From Pseudomonas asiatica (GTDB taxonomy: Bacteria > Pseudomonadota > Gammaproteobacteria > Pseudomonadales > Pseudomonadaceae), in NCBI RefSeq assembly GCF_009932335.1, contig NZ_BLJF01000001.1, forward strand, positions 3,784,501 to 3,848,500: DNA of 64,000 nucleotides. The letters are read 5' to 3'. Position 1 is the stretch's first letter; each line of letters begins with the position of its first letter. This document shows positions 37,401 through 46,403 of the stretch, piece after piece. The notes below the pieces were generated by a model. It did no database searches. It was not told the origin of the DNA and saw only the letters and a list, made by a program, of their open reading frames with translations. The position numbers and the translations under genes are program-made.

Positions 37401-38682
37401 CCGCGCGCAGATTGCGGTAGCACTTGGCAAACCGCCGCAAGCCATCGAACAGGCCCTGGCCCACCTGGAGACCGAAGGCTATGTGCTGCGTGGGCATTTC
37501 AGCCCCGGCGCAAGCGAACTGCAATGGTGCGAACGCCATCTGCTTGCGCGCATCCACCGCTACACGGTCAAACGCCTGCGCCGGGAGATCGAGCCGGTCA
37601 GCCTGCAGGACTTCGTGCGCTTTCTGTTCGACTGGCAGCACCTGGCTGACGACACGCGCCTGCGCGGCCCGCAAGCCGTGGCCGAGGTACTTGGCCAGTT
37701 GCAAGGGTTCCCGAGTGCAGCCGGAGCCTGGGAGGCCGAACTGCTGCCGGCACGTATCAAGGACTACAGCCCGCACTGGCTCGACGATGCCTGCCGTAGC
37801 GGGCAGTTTGCCTGGAGCCGGCTGGCGGCGACCGTGTCGAGCAACACCTTGTCGAGCACACCGCTGGTGCTGCTGCCGCGCGAGCATCTTGGGTTGTGGC
37901 GCAGCCTTGCCCCCGTACCCGCTCTGGATAGCCTCGGCGCACGGGCGCAACGCGTCCACGAGGTGCTGAACGCACATGGCGCGCTGTTCTTCGACGAGCT
38001 GGCACACGACGCCCACCTGCTGCCCAGCGAACTGGAGACGGCCTTGCAAGAGCTGGTAGGAGCAGGCCTGGTGGGGGCCGACAGCTTCACCGGCCTGCGC
38101 AGCCTGATCACCCCGGCGGCGAAACGCACATCGCGCAACAGCCGACGCGGCCACCCACCGCTGTCCAGCAGCATGTCCCATGCCGGGCGCTGGGCGTTGC
38201 TGCGCAGGGGTGCTGTAGACGACGGCCAGCGCCTGGAGCACATCGCCCGGGCCCTGCTTCGGCGCTATGGCGTGGTGTGCTGGCGCCTGCTGGAGCGCGA
38301 AAGCGATGTGCTGCCGCCCTGGCGCGAACTGCTGCGCTGCTATCACCGGCTGGAAGCGCGTGGCGAGATTCGTGGCGGGCGCTTCATTGCCGGGCTGGCC
38401 GGCGAACAGTTCGCCTTGCCTGAGGCGGTGGGGCTGCTGCGGCAGGTGCGGCGGCGTGAATTGGACGGGACTCTGGTGGTGGTGAGTGCCAGTGACCCGC
38501 TGAACCTGGTCGGGTCGTTGCTGCCGGGGGCGAAAGTGCCGGCGGTGAGTGGCAACCGCCTGCTGTACCGCGACGGGGTGCCAGTGGCGATGCGGGTGGC
38601 AGGGCACTATTCGTACCTGGTCGAAGCGCCGGCACAAGAGCAGGAAAGCTGGCGGCAGAAGCTGCTGCGCGACACTATCTGA
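34414..38682 (+). CDS. lhr: Large DEAD/DEAH helicase Lhr
   Basis: The 1422-residue protein is in the size range of Lhr (large helicase-related). Near the N terminus it has Walker A APTGSGKT, the DEIH box (VDEIHAL), SAT motif LSATQRP and motif VI QRVGRASH. The long C-terminal region has the winged-helix and Lhr-specific domains. Lhr is an ATP-dependent 3'-to-5' helicase linked to DNA repair; in many bacteria it is separate from the core helicases. The gene is a single unit, flanked by REPs. Confidence 0.93.
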   Translation: MNLPAKHHPVLELFHPAVRTWFRRHFATVTDAQAQAWPLIHAGQSMLLAAPTGSGKTLSAFLAVLDELFRQGLEHQGELPAQTQVVYVSPLKALSNDIRLNLQAPLEGISQALADQGLNAPRITTAVRSGDTPQKERAAMRKLAPHILVTTPESLYVLMGSASGRKGLASVHTVIVDEIHALAGNKRGAHLALTLERLQALCNRPLRRIGLSATQRPVERVAQFLVGNGRPCAIVDVGHARQRDLAIEVPPVPLGAVMSTDVWGLVYDRLATLAREHRTTLVFVNTRRLAERITRHLSDRLSKEAVAAHHGSLAKELRLDAEQRLKNGQLQVLVATASLELGIDIGDIDLVCQIASPGSIAAFLQRVGRASHQVDGVPKGRLFPTSRDDLIECVALLDCIRRGELDELHIPRAPLDVLAQQIVAEASNQPWHEQALFDCLRQATPYAELDQQHYQALLRMLAEGYNGRQGVRSAYLHRDAVSGTLRGRRGSQLTALTSGGTIPDNADYAVLLEPQALNIGSVNEDFAVESIAGDIFQLGNASYRILRVEPGRVRVEDAHGLPPTIPFWLGEAPGRSDELSAAVARLQAQIDQQLADNNQAEVLAWLQATFELSEDAAGQLLDYLARTREVLGALPSQGTLVMERFFDESGGTQLIIHSPYGSRINRAWGLALRKRFCRTFNFELQAAASEDAIVLSLSSSHSFELDDVWRYLNSRNAESILVQALLDAPLFGVRWRWNASVTMALPRFVGGRKVAPQIQRMKSEDLIAAVFPDQIACLENIVGERQIPDHPLVEQTLDDCLHEAMDSEGWLALLRRMESGTVRLLCRDLPAPSPLAAAILNARPYAFLDDAPLEERRTQAVLNRRWNEVQNGDDLGALDADAIAAVTAEAWPQPGNADEMHEALMGLGVISQDEVQGNAGWELLLRQLAKAGRALRLVDEKLWLARERSSLLQVLYPGSRLEPALQVLPGFDQAIEPDIALVELLRARLSGHGPLTRAQIAVALGKPPQAIEQALAHLETEGYVLRGHFSPGASELQWCERHLLARIHRYTVKRLRREIEPVSLQDFVRFLFDWQHLADDTRLRGPQAVAEVLGQLQGFPSAAGAWEAELLPARIKDYSPHWLDDACRSGQFAWSRLAATVSSNTLSSTPLVLLPREHLGLWRSLAPVPALDSLGARAQRVHEVLNAHGALFFDELAHDAHLLPSELETALQELVGAGLVGADSFTGLRSLITPAAKRTSRNSRRGHPPLSSSMSHAGRWALLRRGAVDDGQRLEHIARALLRRYGVVCWRLLERESDVLPPWRELLRCYHRLEARGEIRGGRFIAGLAGEQFALPEAVGLLRQVRRRELDGTLVVVSASDPLNLVGSLLPGAKVPAVSGNRLLYRDGVPVAMRVAGHYSYLVEAPAQEQESWRQKLLRDTI

Positions 38683-38717
38683 ATCCCTTGTTGCTGACTT
38701 CAGGGCATGCACAGCAC

Positions 38718-38811
38718 CTGTAGGAGCAGCCTTGTGCTGCGAAGAGGCCATTATTGCCGAAGACAATCTGTTTCCCTACTGGCCTCTTCGCAGCACAAGG
38801 CTGCTCCTACA
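38718..38811. repeat. Inverted pair of REP elements (AGCAGCCTTGTGCTGCG variant)
   Basis: CTGTAGGAGCAGCCTTGTGC and its inverse lie at the two ends, with a CTGCGAAGAGGCC pairing arm, between lhr and the glutamate-synthase-like gene. Confidence 0.88.
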
Positions 38812-38959
38812 AAAGCCCGTGTTGGCCTGAAGACTATCGCCAGGCTCTGCGAGAATGATTTTCGCTACCCCGATTTTAATTTGCACAGCCGAGCAACTTG
38901 GCTATGGTCGGGGTTTGCCCCAGGCCCTGAGCCTGACCGCGCCATCGCAAGGACCCTGT

Positions 38960-40579
38960 ATGAGCCTGTCACTTCTCAGTCGCTATGCCTTCTTCGCCGC
39001 CTGTGTGCTGTTCACCCTGGCGAGCCTGCCGTTCACCCACCACGAATGGCTGTGGCCGTTCACCCTGAGCACCGGCATCCTCAGCCTCATCGGTCTGTTC
39101 GACCTGTTGCAGCAACGCCACGCAGTACGCCGCAACTACCCGATCCTGGGCAACATCCGCTATCTGGTCGAGGCCATTCGCCCGGAAATTCGCCAGTACC
39201 TGCTGGAGGCGGACAGCGACGCCCTGCCGTTCTCCCGCGCCCAGCGCTCGCTGGTTTACGCAAGGGCGAAGAACGAAGCCTCGGACAAACCCTTCGGCAC
39301 CCTGATCGACGTGTACGAGTCCGGCTTCGAATTCATCGGCCACTCCATGCGCCCGGCGCCATTGGCCGACCCGGCAAGCTTCCGGGTCATCGTCGGCGGG
39401 CCGCAATGCAGCCAGCCATACTCGGCGTCGATCTTCAACATATCGGCGATGAGCTTTGGCTCGCTCAGCGCCAACGCCATCCGCGCCCTCAACCAGGGCG
39501 CCAAGCTGGGCAACTTCCACCATGACACCGGCGAAGGCAGCATCAGCCCCTATCACCGCGAGCATGGCGGCGACCTGGTCTGGGAACTGGGCAGCGGCTA
39601 CTTCGGGTGCCGCACGCCAGACGGGCGCTTCGACCCCGAACGCTTTGCCGCCCAGGCACGCAGCCCGCAGGTGCGGATGATCGAAATCAAGATGAGCCAA
39701 GGCGCCAAGCCCGGCCATGGCGGCATCCTGCCCAAGCACAAGGTGACCCGGGAAATCGCCGAAACCCGTGGCGTGCTGATGGGCGAAGACTGCATATCGC
39801 CGTCGCGCCACAGCGCCTTCTCCACACCCATCGAGATGATGCAGTTCATCGCCCAGTTGCGTGAGCTGTCTGGCGGCAAACCGGTAGGTTTCAAGTTCTG
39901 CCTGGGCCACCCGTGGGAGTTCATGGGCATCGCCAAGGCCATGCTGGAAACCGGCATCCTGCCCGACTTCATCGTCGTCGACGGCAAGGAAGGCGGCACC
40001 GGCGCGGCGCCGGTGGAGTTCACCGACCACATTGGCGTACCGCTGCGCGAAGGGTTGCTGTTCGTGCACAACACCCTGGTTGGCCTGAACCTGCGCGACA
40101 AGATCAAGCTGGGCGCCAGCGGCAAGATCGTCAGCGCGTTCGACATTGCCAGCGTGCTGGCCATTGGCGCTGATTGGGCCAACTCGGCGCGCGGCTTCAT
40201 GTTCGCCATCGGCTGCATTCAGTCGCAGAGCTGCCACACCAACAAGTGCCCGACCGGTGTGGCCACGCAAGACCCTCTGCGCCAGCGTGCGCTGGTGGTG
40301 CCGGACAAAGCCCAGCGGGTGTTGAACTTCCACCACAATACCTTGCGTGCCCTGGCCGAAATGCTTGCGGCAGCGGGCCTGGAGCACCCGGCGCAGCTGG
40401 AAGCCAAGCACCTGGTACGGCGCATCTCGGCCACCGAGATCAAACTGTTCTCGCAGATGCATGTGTTCTTGAAGCCGGGTGAACTGCTGACTGGCGAGGT
40501 GAACGGGCAGTTCTATTCGCGCATGTGGCAGCTGGCGCGGGCGGACAGCTTTGAACCGAACAGCGAAGTGGCGGCCTGA
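38960..40579 (+). CDS. FMN-binding glutamate-synthase-like protein, membrane anchored
   Basis: The 539-residue protein begins with two membrane segments (residues ~5-22 and ~26-45), then contains a complete FMN barrel of the glutamate synthase large-subunit family. That includes the GGTGAAPVEF loop and the iron-sulfur segment CIQSQSCHTNKCPTGV. It lacks the N-terminal glutaminase domain, so it cannot be a normal GltB. Related proteins in bacteria have unknown function, and some may reduce or oxidise amino acids. The ATG at 38960 follows AAGGA. Confidence 0.85.
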   Translation: MSLSLLSRYAFFAACVLFTLASLPFTHHEWLWPFTLSTGILSLIGLFDLLQQRHAVRRNYPILGNIRYLVEAIRPEIRQYLLEADSDALPFSRAQRSLVYARAKNEASDKPFGTLIDVYESGFEFIGHSMRPAPLADPASFRVIVGGPQCSQPYSASIFNISAMSFGSLSANAIRALNQGAKLGNFHHDTGEGSISPYHREHGGDLVWELGSGYFGCRTPDGRFDPERFAAQARSPQVRMIEIKMSQGAKPGHGGILPKHKVTREIAETRGVLMGEDCISPSRHSAFSTPIEMMQFIAQLRELSGGKPVGFKFCLGHPWEFMGIAKAMLETGILPDFIVVDGKEGGTGAAPVEFTDHIGVPLREGLLFVHNTLVGLNLRDKIKLGASGKIVSAFDIASVLAIGADWANSARGFMFAIGCIQSQSCHTNKCPTGVATQDPLRQRALVVPDKAQRVLNFHHNTLRALAEMLAAAGLEHPAQLEAKHLVRRISATEIKLFSQMHVFLKPGELLTGEVNGQFYSRMWQLARADSFEPNSEVAA

Positions 40580-40587
40580 TAGAACCC

Positions 40588-40710
40588 TGGGGCTGCTACG
40601 CAGCCCATCGCGACACAAGGCCGCTCCTACAGGCGACCGCGACCCATGCAGCTGGCTGCGGTCGCCTGTAGGAGCGGCCTTGTGTCGCGAAAGGGCCGCA
40701 AAGCGGCCCC
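40588..40710. repeat. REP pair with nested palindrome
   Basis: Two REP copies face each other around an inner inverted pair CAGGCGACCGC and GCGGTCGCCTG, making one large cruciform-prone unit between two convergent genes. Confidence 0.88.
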
Positions 40711-40722
40711 AGCCATTTCAGA

Positions 40723-42141
40723 TCAGGAAGCAGTACTGGCCACACCCTGCGCGTCTTTCGGCGCCAGGCGGAACGCGTAGTACAGCACCGTCAGCAGCAC
40801 CAGGAACGCCGGGCCGATGTACAGCGCCACGCGGGTATCCTCGAAGTACGCCATCAGGCCGACCACCAGCACCAGGAAGGCCAGTGCCAGATACGAGCTC
40901 AACGGCCACAGCCACATGCGGTATTTCAGCGCCTTGCGTTCAGTGGAGCTCAGGCCGGCGCGGAACTTCAGTTGCGCCAGCAGGATCATCACCCAGGTCC
41001 AGATCGCGCCGAAGGTGGCGATCGAAGTCACCCAGACGAAGACCTTCTCCGGCACCAGGTAGTTGGCCAGCACGCCCAGCAGCAGCGCGCCGATCGACAG
41101 CAGCAGCGCGTTGCGCGGCACGCCGTTCTTCGACGTACGGGCGAAGGCCGCCGGGGCCTGGCCGTTCTGCGCCAGGCTGTAGAGCATGCGCCCGGTGCTG
41201 AAGATGCCGCCGTTGCACGACGACAGCGCTGCAGTGATGACCACGAAGTTGATGATGCCGGCGGCGGTCTTGATGCCCAGGCGCTCGAAGGTCATGACGA
41301 ACGGGCTGCCCTGGCTGCCGATTTCGCTCCAAGGGTAGATCGACAGGATCACGAACAGCGCACCGACATAGAACAGCAGAATGCGCCAGAACACCGAGCC
41401 GATGGCCTGCGGGATGGTCTTTTGCGGGTTGCGTGCTTCACCGGCGGTCAGGCCGATCATTTCCACGCCCAGGTAGGCGAACATGACCATTTGCAGCGAC
41501 ATCAGCACGCCGGTCACGCCATTGGGCATGAAGCCGCCGTTGCTCCAAAGGTTGGAAATACCCACTGCCACGCCGTCATTGCCGAAGCCAAAGGCAATGA
41601 TGCCGATGCCGCCAAGGACCATGGCGATGATGGTGACGATCTTGATCAGGGCGAACCAGAACTCGAATTCACCAAAGGCCTTGACGGCCACCAGGTTGAC
41701 CGCCCCCATGCTGCCCAGCGCCGCCAGGGCCCAGATCCAGCGTGGTACGTCAGGGAACCAGATACCCATGTAGATGGCCACCGCGGTGATTTCGGCAACG
41801 CAGGTCACCAGCCACAGGAACCAGTAGTTCCAGCCGGTAAGGAAGCCCGCCAGCGGGCCTAGATAGTCCTGGGCATAACGGCTGAACGAGCCAGCGACAG
41901 GGTTGTGCACGGCCATTTCGCCAAGGGCGCGCATGATCACCAGGATGGCCAGGCCGCCGATGATATAGGACAACATGATGGCGGGGCCGGCCATTTCGAT
42001 GGCCTTGGCCGAACCGAGGAAAAGACCGACACCGATACAGGCGCCCAGCGCCATCAGGCGGATGTGCCGTTCGCCCAGTTCACGCTTGAGCGGGCCGCCT
42101 TCAGCGGCCTGGCCGTGGGCAGAGTGGTTGCCGACTGGCAT
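40723..42141 (-). CDS. Amino acid permease, AAT family (ProY/CycA-like)
   Basis: The 472-residue inner-membrane protein has about twelve membrane segments. It has the family start LKRELGERHIRLMALGACIGVGLFLG and the helix 3-4 motif GEMAVHNPVAGSFSRYA. It resembles the APC/AAT importers for proline, D-alanine or aromatic acids; substrate cannot be set from sequence. The ATG at 42141 follows GAGGTTG. Confidence 0.9.
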   Translation of the reverse strand: MPVGNHSAHGQAAEGGPLKRELGERHIRLMALGACIGVGLFLGSAKAIEMAGPAIMLSYIIGGLAILVIMRALGEMAVHNPVAGSFSRYAQDYLGPLAGFLTGWNYWFLWLVTCVAEITAVAIYMGIWFPDVPRWIWALAALGSMGAVNLVAVKAFGEFEFWFALIKIVTIIAMVLGGIGIIAFGFGNDGVAVGISNLWSNGGFMPNGVTGVLMSLQMVMFAYLGVEMIGLTAGEARNPQKTIPQAIGSVFWRILLFYVGALFVILSIYPWSEIGSQGSPFVMTFERLGIKTAAGIINFVVITAALSSCNGGIFSTGRMLYSLAQNGQAPAAFARTSKNGVPRNALLLSIGALLLGVLANYLVPEKVFVWVTSIATFGAIWTWVMILLAQLKFRAGLSSTERKALKYRMWLWPLSSYLALAFLVLVVGLMAYFEDTRVALYIGPAFLVLLTVLYYAFRLAPKDAQGVASTAS

Positions 42142-42618
42142 AGCAATACAACCTCATTTTGTTATTGGATTTGACCTTCGTGCAGCTCCAGCCAGGCCGA
42201 TAGGCGTGGCATTGGCTTGCCGAACTGGCCTTGTGGGCCGGCCCGAGTGCCGGAATAGAGCGCCCGGCGAGGCGAAGGGGGCGAGCAGTATAGGAAGACC
42301 CTTGCAGGTTTTTTCGCTGTATAAACAGGAATATTCAGCTAGATCTCTGGGGCCGCTTCGCACCCCATTCGCAGCACAAGGCTGCTCCTACAATGGATAC
42401 GCATTCCCCTGATAGGAGCAGCCTTGTGCTGCGAATGGGGCGCGAAGCGGCCCCAAATCGCCCGGCCACCATAGCAACATCGCCGTATGAAGAAACCCAC
42501 ACCAAAGCCGCATAGCCCTACGCCACTCTTCTCCGTCTCTTACAAATTTTTCACCTGACCCGCTCAACGTCTAAGCTTCAGACAAGCAAGACGAAAATAC
42601 CTGGCCGGATAGAAGACT
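42142..42618. other. Intergenic region between permease and penicillin-binding-like gene, 477 bp
   Basis: It holds a REP pair at 42348-42454 and otherwise no gene that I can support. The promoters of both divergent genes must lie here, but I found no clear operator. Confidence 0.5.
42348..42454. repeat. Inverted pair of REP elements (AGCAGCCTTGTGCTGCG variant)
   Basis: CTGGGGCCGCTTCGC and GCGAAGCGGCCCC open and close the unit, with the conserved GGAGCAGCCTTGTGCTGC copies inside. Confidence 0.88.
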
Positions 42619-45600
42619 ATGGGCGCACTGTGGCAATCGGAACCAAGCAGAACGGAAGCACCCGAGATACCTCCGGCCGAGACGCCACAACCAAAGTCCC
42701 CCCGTCAGCGTCGGCTATGGTGGCGGCTGATCATCCTCATCCTGCTGGTGGCGCTGGTGGCCATCGGCTTCGCTGCATATGACGAATTCCGCACCTCCAA
42801 CCTGCAGTCGCGGGAATTCAGCAAGCTGGCGAGCACCCTCACCTATTCGCTGCAACCAGGCCCCAGCGATGCCATCGTCTACCCCGGCGAAGGGCCGTTC
42901 GACAAACGCCTGGGCTACAGTGCCCTGGGCGAATTCCTGCCACGGCTTCTCAAGCGCGACTACCTGATCAGCGAGCAGGTGAAGTTCTCGCCGGCGCTGA
43001 TGAACTACGTCGATCATGGGCTGTTCGCCCCCTATATCGAGAAAATCCAGGCTGGCCTGTCGATCACCGACTGCCGTGGCGACATGCTGTACCAGTACAA
43101 CTACCCGCAACACTTGTACCCGGACTTTGCGGCGATCCCGCCGGTGATCGTCAACAGCCTGCTGTTCATCGAGAACCGCGACCTGCTCGACACCAAGGAC
43201 CCGCGCAACAACCCGGCCGTGGACTGGCCGCGCTTCGCCAAGGCCGCCTACAGCCAGGTGGCCAAGTACCTGGCCCTGCCCGGCCAGTCCGCTGGCGGTA
43301 GCACCCTGGCCACGCAGCTGGAAAAGTACCGCCACTCACCGGACGGCCTGACCGTTTCCGGCGCCGAGAAGATCCGCCAGATGATTTCCGCCAGCGTGCG
43401 TGCCTATCAGGGCGGCCCTGATACAACCGAGGCGCGCCAGCGCATCGTGCGGGACTACCTCAACAGCGTGCCGCTGTCGGCAGTACCTGGGCATGGCGAA
43501 GTGCATGGCATGGCCGAAGGCCTGCGGGTGTGGTACGGCGCCGATTTCGACCAGGTCAACCAGGCCCTGAGTTCCACCGCCAGCGACCCTGAGAGCATGG
43601 CCGCACGCGGCCTGGCCCTGCGCCAGGTGCTGTCGCTGATGATTGCCCAGCGCCGGCCGTCGCACTACCTGTCCAAGGGGCGGCTCGAACTGGCCGAACT
43701 GACCGACGCGCACATCCGCGTGCTGGCCGCCAACAAAGTCATCGAGCAGCCACTGGCCGACGCTGCACTGGCCAGCAAGGCGGTATACCGCGACTGGGTG
43801 GCGCAACCGACCATCGTGCCGATCGTCACCAACAAGGGCATCAGCCTGGCACGCAACCGCCTGGCGGCCATGCTCAACCGCCCGCTGTACGATCTCGACC
43901 GGCTGGATCTGTCGGCCACCAGCACCCTGCAGTCCGACCTGCAACTGCAGGTCAGCCAGTACCTGAAAAACCTTGCCGATCCTGAATTCGCGGCGCAGAT
44001 CGGCTTGATCGGCGAACGCCTGCTCACCGCCAAGACCACCGATCAGGTGAGCTACAGCTTCACCTTGTTCGAGCGCACCGCCGACGGCTCGCGGGTGCGG
44101 GTGCAGACCGACAGCACCGACCAGCCATTCGACATCAACGAAGGCAGCAAGCTGGAGCTGGGTTCAACCGCCAAGTTGCGGGTGCTCACCACCTACCTGG
44201 AGATCATCGCCGAACTGCACGACAAATACGCCGGCAAGCCAGCCGCCGAGTTGAAGAAAGTCGAAGTCGCCGAGCTAGACCGCATCAGCCAGTGGTCGCT
44301 GGAATGGCTGGCGCAGAACAGCAAGAACCAGAGCCTGGACGCCATGCTCGATGCCGCACTGGAACGCAAGTATTCGGCCAACACTGGCGAAGCCTTCTTC
44401 ACCGGCGGCGGCATGCATGTGTTCAACAACTTCCGCAAGGAAGACAACAGCCGCAACCCAACCCTCAAGGATGCATTGCGCGAGTCGATCAACCTGCCGT
44501 TCATCCGCCTGATGCGCGACCTGGTGCGCTACGTGACCTACCAGCAACCGTACAACCGCGTGCCGCTGCTCAAGGACGACTCCGACCCGCGCCGCCAGGA
44601 ATACCTGGCCCGTTTCGCCGACAAGGAAGGCACCAACTACCTGATGCGCTTCTGGAAGAAATACCAGCGCAAGACCTCGCAGCAGCGCCTGGACACCTTC
44701 CTCGACAGCATGCGCGTGACCCCGCAACGGTTGGCGGCCGTGCACCGCTACCTGTTCCCCGAGGCTGGCCAGGAAACCTTCAACGCCTTCGTCCGCGCCC
44801 ACCTCAAGGGTGACAAGATCGTCCTGGGCAAACTGACCGATGGCCGCCTGTCGGAGATGTACGACGCCTATGGCCCGGGCAAGTACGACCTGCCCGACCA
44901 GGGCTATATCGCCAAGGTCCACCCGCTGGACTTGTGGCTGTTGGGTTACCTGCTGAAGAACCCCGGTTCGACCTTGACCGAAATGGTCAATGCCAGCCGC
45001 TTCGAGCGCCAGGAGGTATACGGTTGGCTGTTCAAGAGCCGTCATCAGGGCGCCCGTGACAGCCGCATTCGCACCATGGTGGAGATCGAAGCGTTCCTCG
45101 ACATTCATCAGCGCTGGAAGCGCGTGGGCTATCCGTTCGACCACCTGGTACCCTCGCTGGCCACCGCCATCGGCAGCTCGGGCGACCGCCCCGCCGCCCT
45201 CTCCGAGCTGGTCGGCATCATTCAGAACGACGGTGTGCGCCTGCCGACCTTGCGGATCGACACCCTGCACTTCGCAGCCAATACGCCTTACGAGACCAAG
45301 CTGGTCACCGACCCGGACCGGGGTGTGCGGATTCTGCCGGTCGAAGTGGCGCGCGCCCTCAAAGGCGCCATGTCGCAGGTGGTGGATGCGGGCACCGCGC
45401 GGCGTATTTCCGGCAGTTTCAAGCTGCAGGACGGCACGCCACTGGTGATGGGCGGCAAGACCGGTACCGGTGACAACCGCATCGAAAGCTTTGGTGCTGG
45501 CGGCCGACTGATCGGCTCGCGCTCGCTGAACCGAACCGCCACCTTCGTGTTCTTCCTGGGCGACAACCATTTCGGCACCTTGACCGCATTCGTGCCGGGG

Positions 45601-45768
45601 CGCTCGGCAGAGGCCTTCAAGTTCACCTCGGCGCTGCCGGTGCAGGTGCTCAAGGGCATGGCTCCGATTCTCATGCCTTACCTGCAACCGGGTAATCCGA
45701 ACGAGTGCAAGCCGCCGCAGGTTGCCGTGCATACAGCCACACCGCAAGGGGATACATCGAACGAATAG
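42619..45768 (+). CDS. Class A penicillin-binding-like protein with altered glycosyltransferase residues
   Basis: The 1049-residue protein has one N-terminal membrane anchor (residues ~33-54), a GT51-like region at ~150-300, and a transpeptidase region. Transpeptidase motifs are STAK (Ser516), SIN (Ser623) and KTGTG (Lys947), with large inserts between SIN and KTG. In the GT51 region the first catalytic Glu (FIENRD, Glu185) is present, but the Asp after it is Asn. The second catalytic Glu position (before YLN) is Arg: IVRDYLN. GGSTLATQL corresponds to GGSTLTQQ. Glycosyl transfer may therefore be impaired or altered, while the transpeptidase set is complete. It stands alone before an iron module. 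Confidence 0.8.
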   Translation: MGALWQSEPSRTEAPEIPPAETPQPKSPRQRRLWWRLIILILLVALVAIGFAAYDEFRTSNLQSREFSKLASTLTYSLQPGPSDAIVYPGEGPFDKRLGYSALGEFLPRLLKRDYLISEQVKFSPALMNYVDHGLFAPYIEKIQAGLSITDCRGDMLYQYNYPQHLYPDFAAIPPVIVNSLLFIENRDLLDTKDPRNNPAVDWPRFAKAAYSQVAKYLALPGQSAGGSTLATQLEKYRHSPDGLTVSGAEKIRQMISASVRAYQGGPDTTEARQRIVRDYLNSVPLSAVPGHGEVHGMAEGLRVWYGADFDQVNQALSSTASDPESMAARGLALRQVLSLMIAQRRPSHYLSKGRLELAELTDAHIRVLAANKVIEQPLADAALASKAVYRDWVAQPTIVPIVTNKGISLARNRLAAMLNRPLYDLDRLDLSATSTLQSDLQLQVSQYLKNLADPEFAAQIGLIGERLLTAKTTDQVSYSFTLFERTADGSRVRVQTDSTDQPFDINEGSKLELGSTAKLRVLTTYLEIIAELHDKYAGKPAAELKKVEVAELDRISQWSLEWLAQNSKNQSLDAMLDAALERKYSANTGEAFFTGGGMHVFNNFRKEDNSRNPTLKDALRESINLPFIRLMRDLVRYVTYQQPYNRVPLLKDDSDPRRQEYLARFADKEGTNYLMRFWKKYQRKTSQQRLDTFLDSMRVTPQRLAAVHRYLFPEAGQETFNAFVRAHLKGDKIVLGKLTDGRLSEMYDAYGPGKYDLPDQGYIAKVHPLDLWLLGYLLKNPGSTLTEMVNASRFERQEVYGWLFKSRHQGARDSRIRTMVEIEAFLDIHQRWKRVGYPFDHLVPSLATAIGSSGDRPAALSELVGIIQNDGVRLPTLRIDTLHFAANTPYETKLVTDPDRGVRILPVEVARALKGAMSQVVDAGTARRISGSFKLQDGTPLVMGGKTGTGDNRIESFGAGGRLIGSRSLNRTATFVFFLGDNHFGTLTAFVPGRSAEAFKFTSALPVQVLKGMAPILMPYLQPGNPNECKPPQVAVHTATPQGDTSNE

Positions 45769-45781
45769 ATGATAATCATCT
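45767..45781 (+). promoter_or_regulatory. Predicted Fur box before the PadR-SIP unit
   Basis: AGATGATAATCATCT is a perfect palindrome with 7-base arms. Its core TGATAATCA is the centre of the Fur consensus. It overlaps the stop codon of the preceding gene and lies 25 bases upstream of a candidate -35 for the next gene. Confidence 0.6.
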
Positions 45782-45793
45782 GCAATTGAGGGC

Positions 45794-45835
45794 TTGTCTT
45801 TAGATATATCTTGAGTAATATCTTACGATATATCG
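45794..45835 (+). promoter_or_regulatory. Promoter with twin PadR-type palindromes
   Basis: TTGTCT (45794-45799) and TAATAT (45816-45821) are 16 bases apart. AGATATATCT (45802-45811) lies within the spacer and CGATATATCG (45826-45835) near the start point. The two palindromes are 24 bases apart centre to centre. A dimeric PadR-like repressor bound here would block the promoter of its own gene. Confidence 0.55.
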
Positions 45836-45857
45836 CAAACGACGGAGCCCTGCCCCC

Positions 45858-46403
45858 ATGCGCGAACATACCCCCCATGACCCCTTCGAGCGGCGCCCAG
45901 GTCGTGGCGAACGCGGCCCGCGCGTCTTCGCTCCCGGCGACCTCAAGCTGCTGATGCTGGCCCTGCTCGCCGAGCAGCCAGGCCACGGCTACGACCTGAT
46001 CCGCCAAATCGAAAACCTGTTCGACGGTAGCTACAGCCCAAGCCCCGGGGTGATCTACCCCACCCTCAACTTCCTCGAGGAGGCCGAGCTGATCAGCGGC
46101 CAGGTGCAGGGCAGCAAACGCCTCTATGCCATCACCGAAGCCGGCCGCACCGCCCTGGCCGAACAGGCCGTCGCGCTGGACGGCGTGCGCATGCGCATCG
46201 AAGTCAGCAAGCGCGCCCTGCGCGGCCACGACCGCCCACCAGAGATTCATGAAGCGGTCGGCAACCTGCGCCACGCACTGCACATGCACAGTGGCCGCTG
46301 GACTCCGGAAGAAATCGAGCGGGTCCGCGACCTGCTCAACCACGCCGCCAAGGCCATCGCCTCCTCGCCGGCTGAACCTGCCAGGGAGACACCCCATGAG
46401 TGA
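45858..46403 (+). CDS. PadR-family regulator (YqjI-like, lacking the metal-binding tail)
   Basis: The 181-residue protein has the PadR winged helix at about residues 28-100 (LKLLMLALLAEQPGHGYDLIRQIE and YSPSPGVIYPTL), then a helical C terminus. E. coli YqjI, which controls the ferric reductase YqjH, has this domain behind a His/Cys-rich nickel-binding tail. Here the tail is short and has no Cys, with only two His in the first residues. The gene overlaps the siderophore-interacting reductase by 8 bases, so it probably controls it. What it senses is open. Confidence 0.8.
   Translation: MREHTPHDPFERRPGRGERGPRVFAPGDLKLLMLALLAEQPGHGYDLIRQIENLFDGSYSPSPGVIYPTLNFLEEAELISGQVQGSKRLYAITEAGRTALAEQAVALDGVRMRIEVSKRALRGHDRPPEIHEAVGNLRHALHMHSGRWTPEEIERVRDLLNHAAKAIASSPAEPARETPHE

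Noticed and set aside
36844..38766. A 640-codon open frame on the minus strand inside lhr
   Set aside because: It lies wholly against a full-length helicase and shows no conserved motif.
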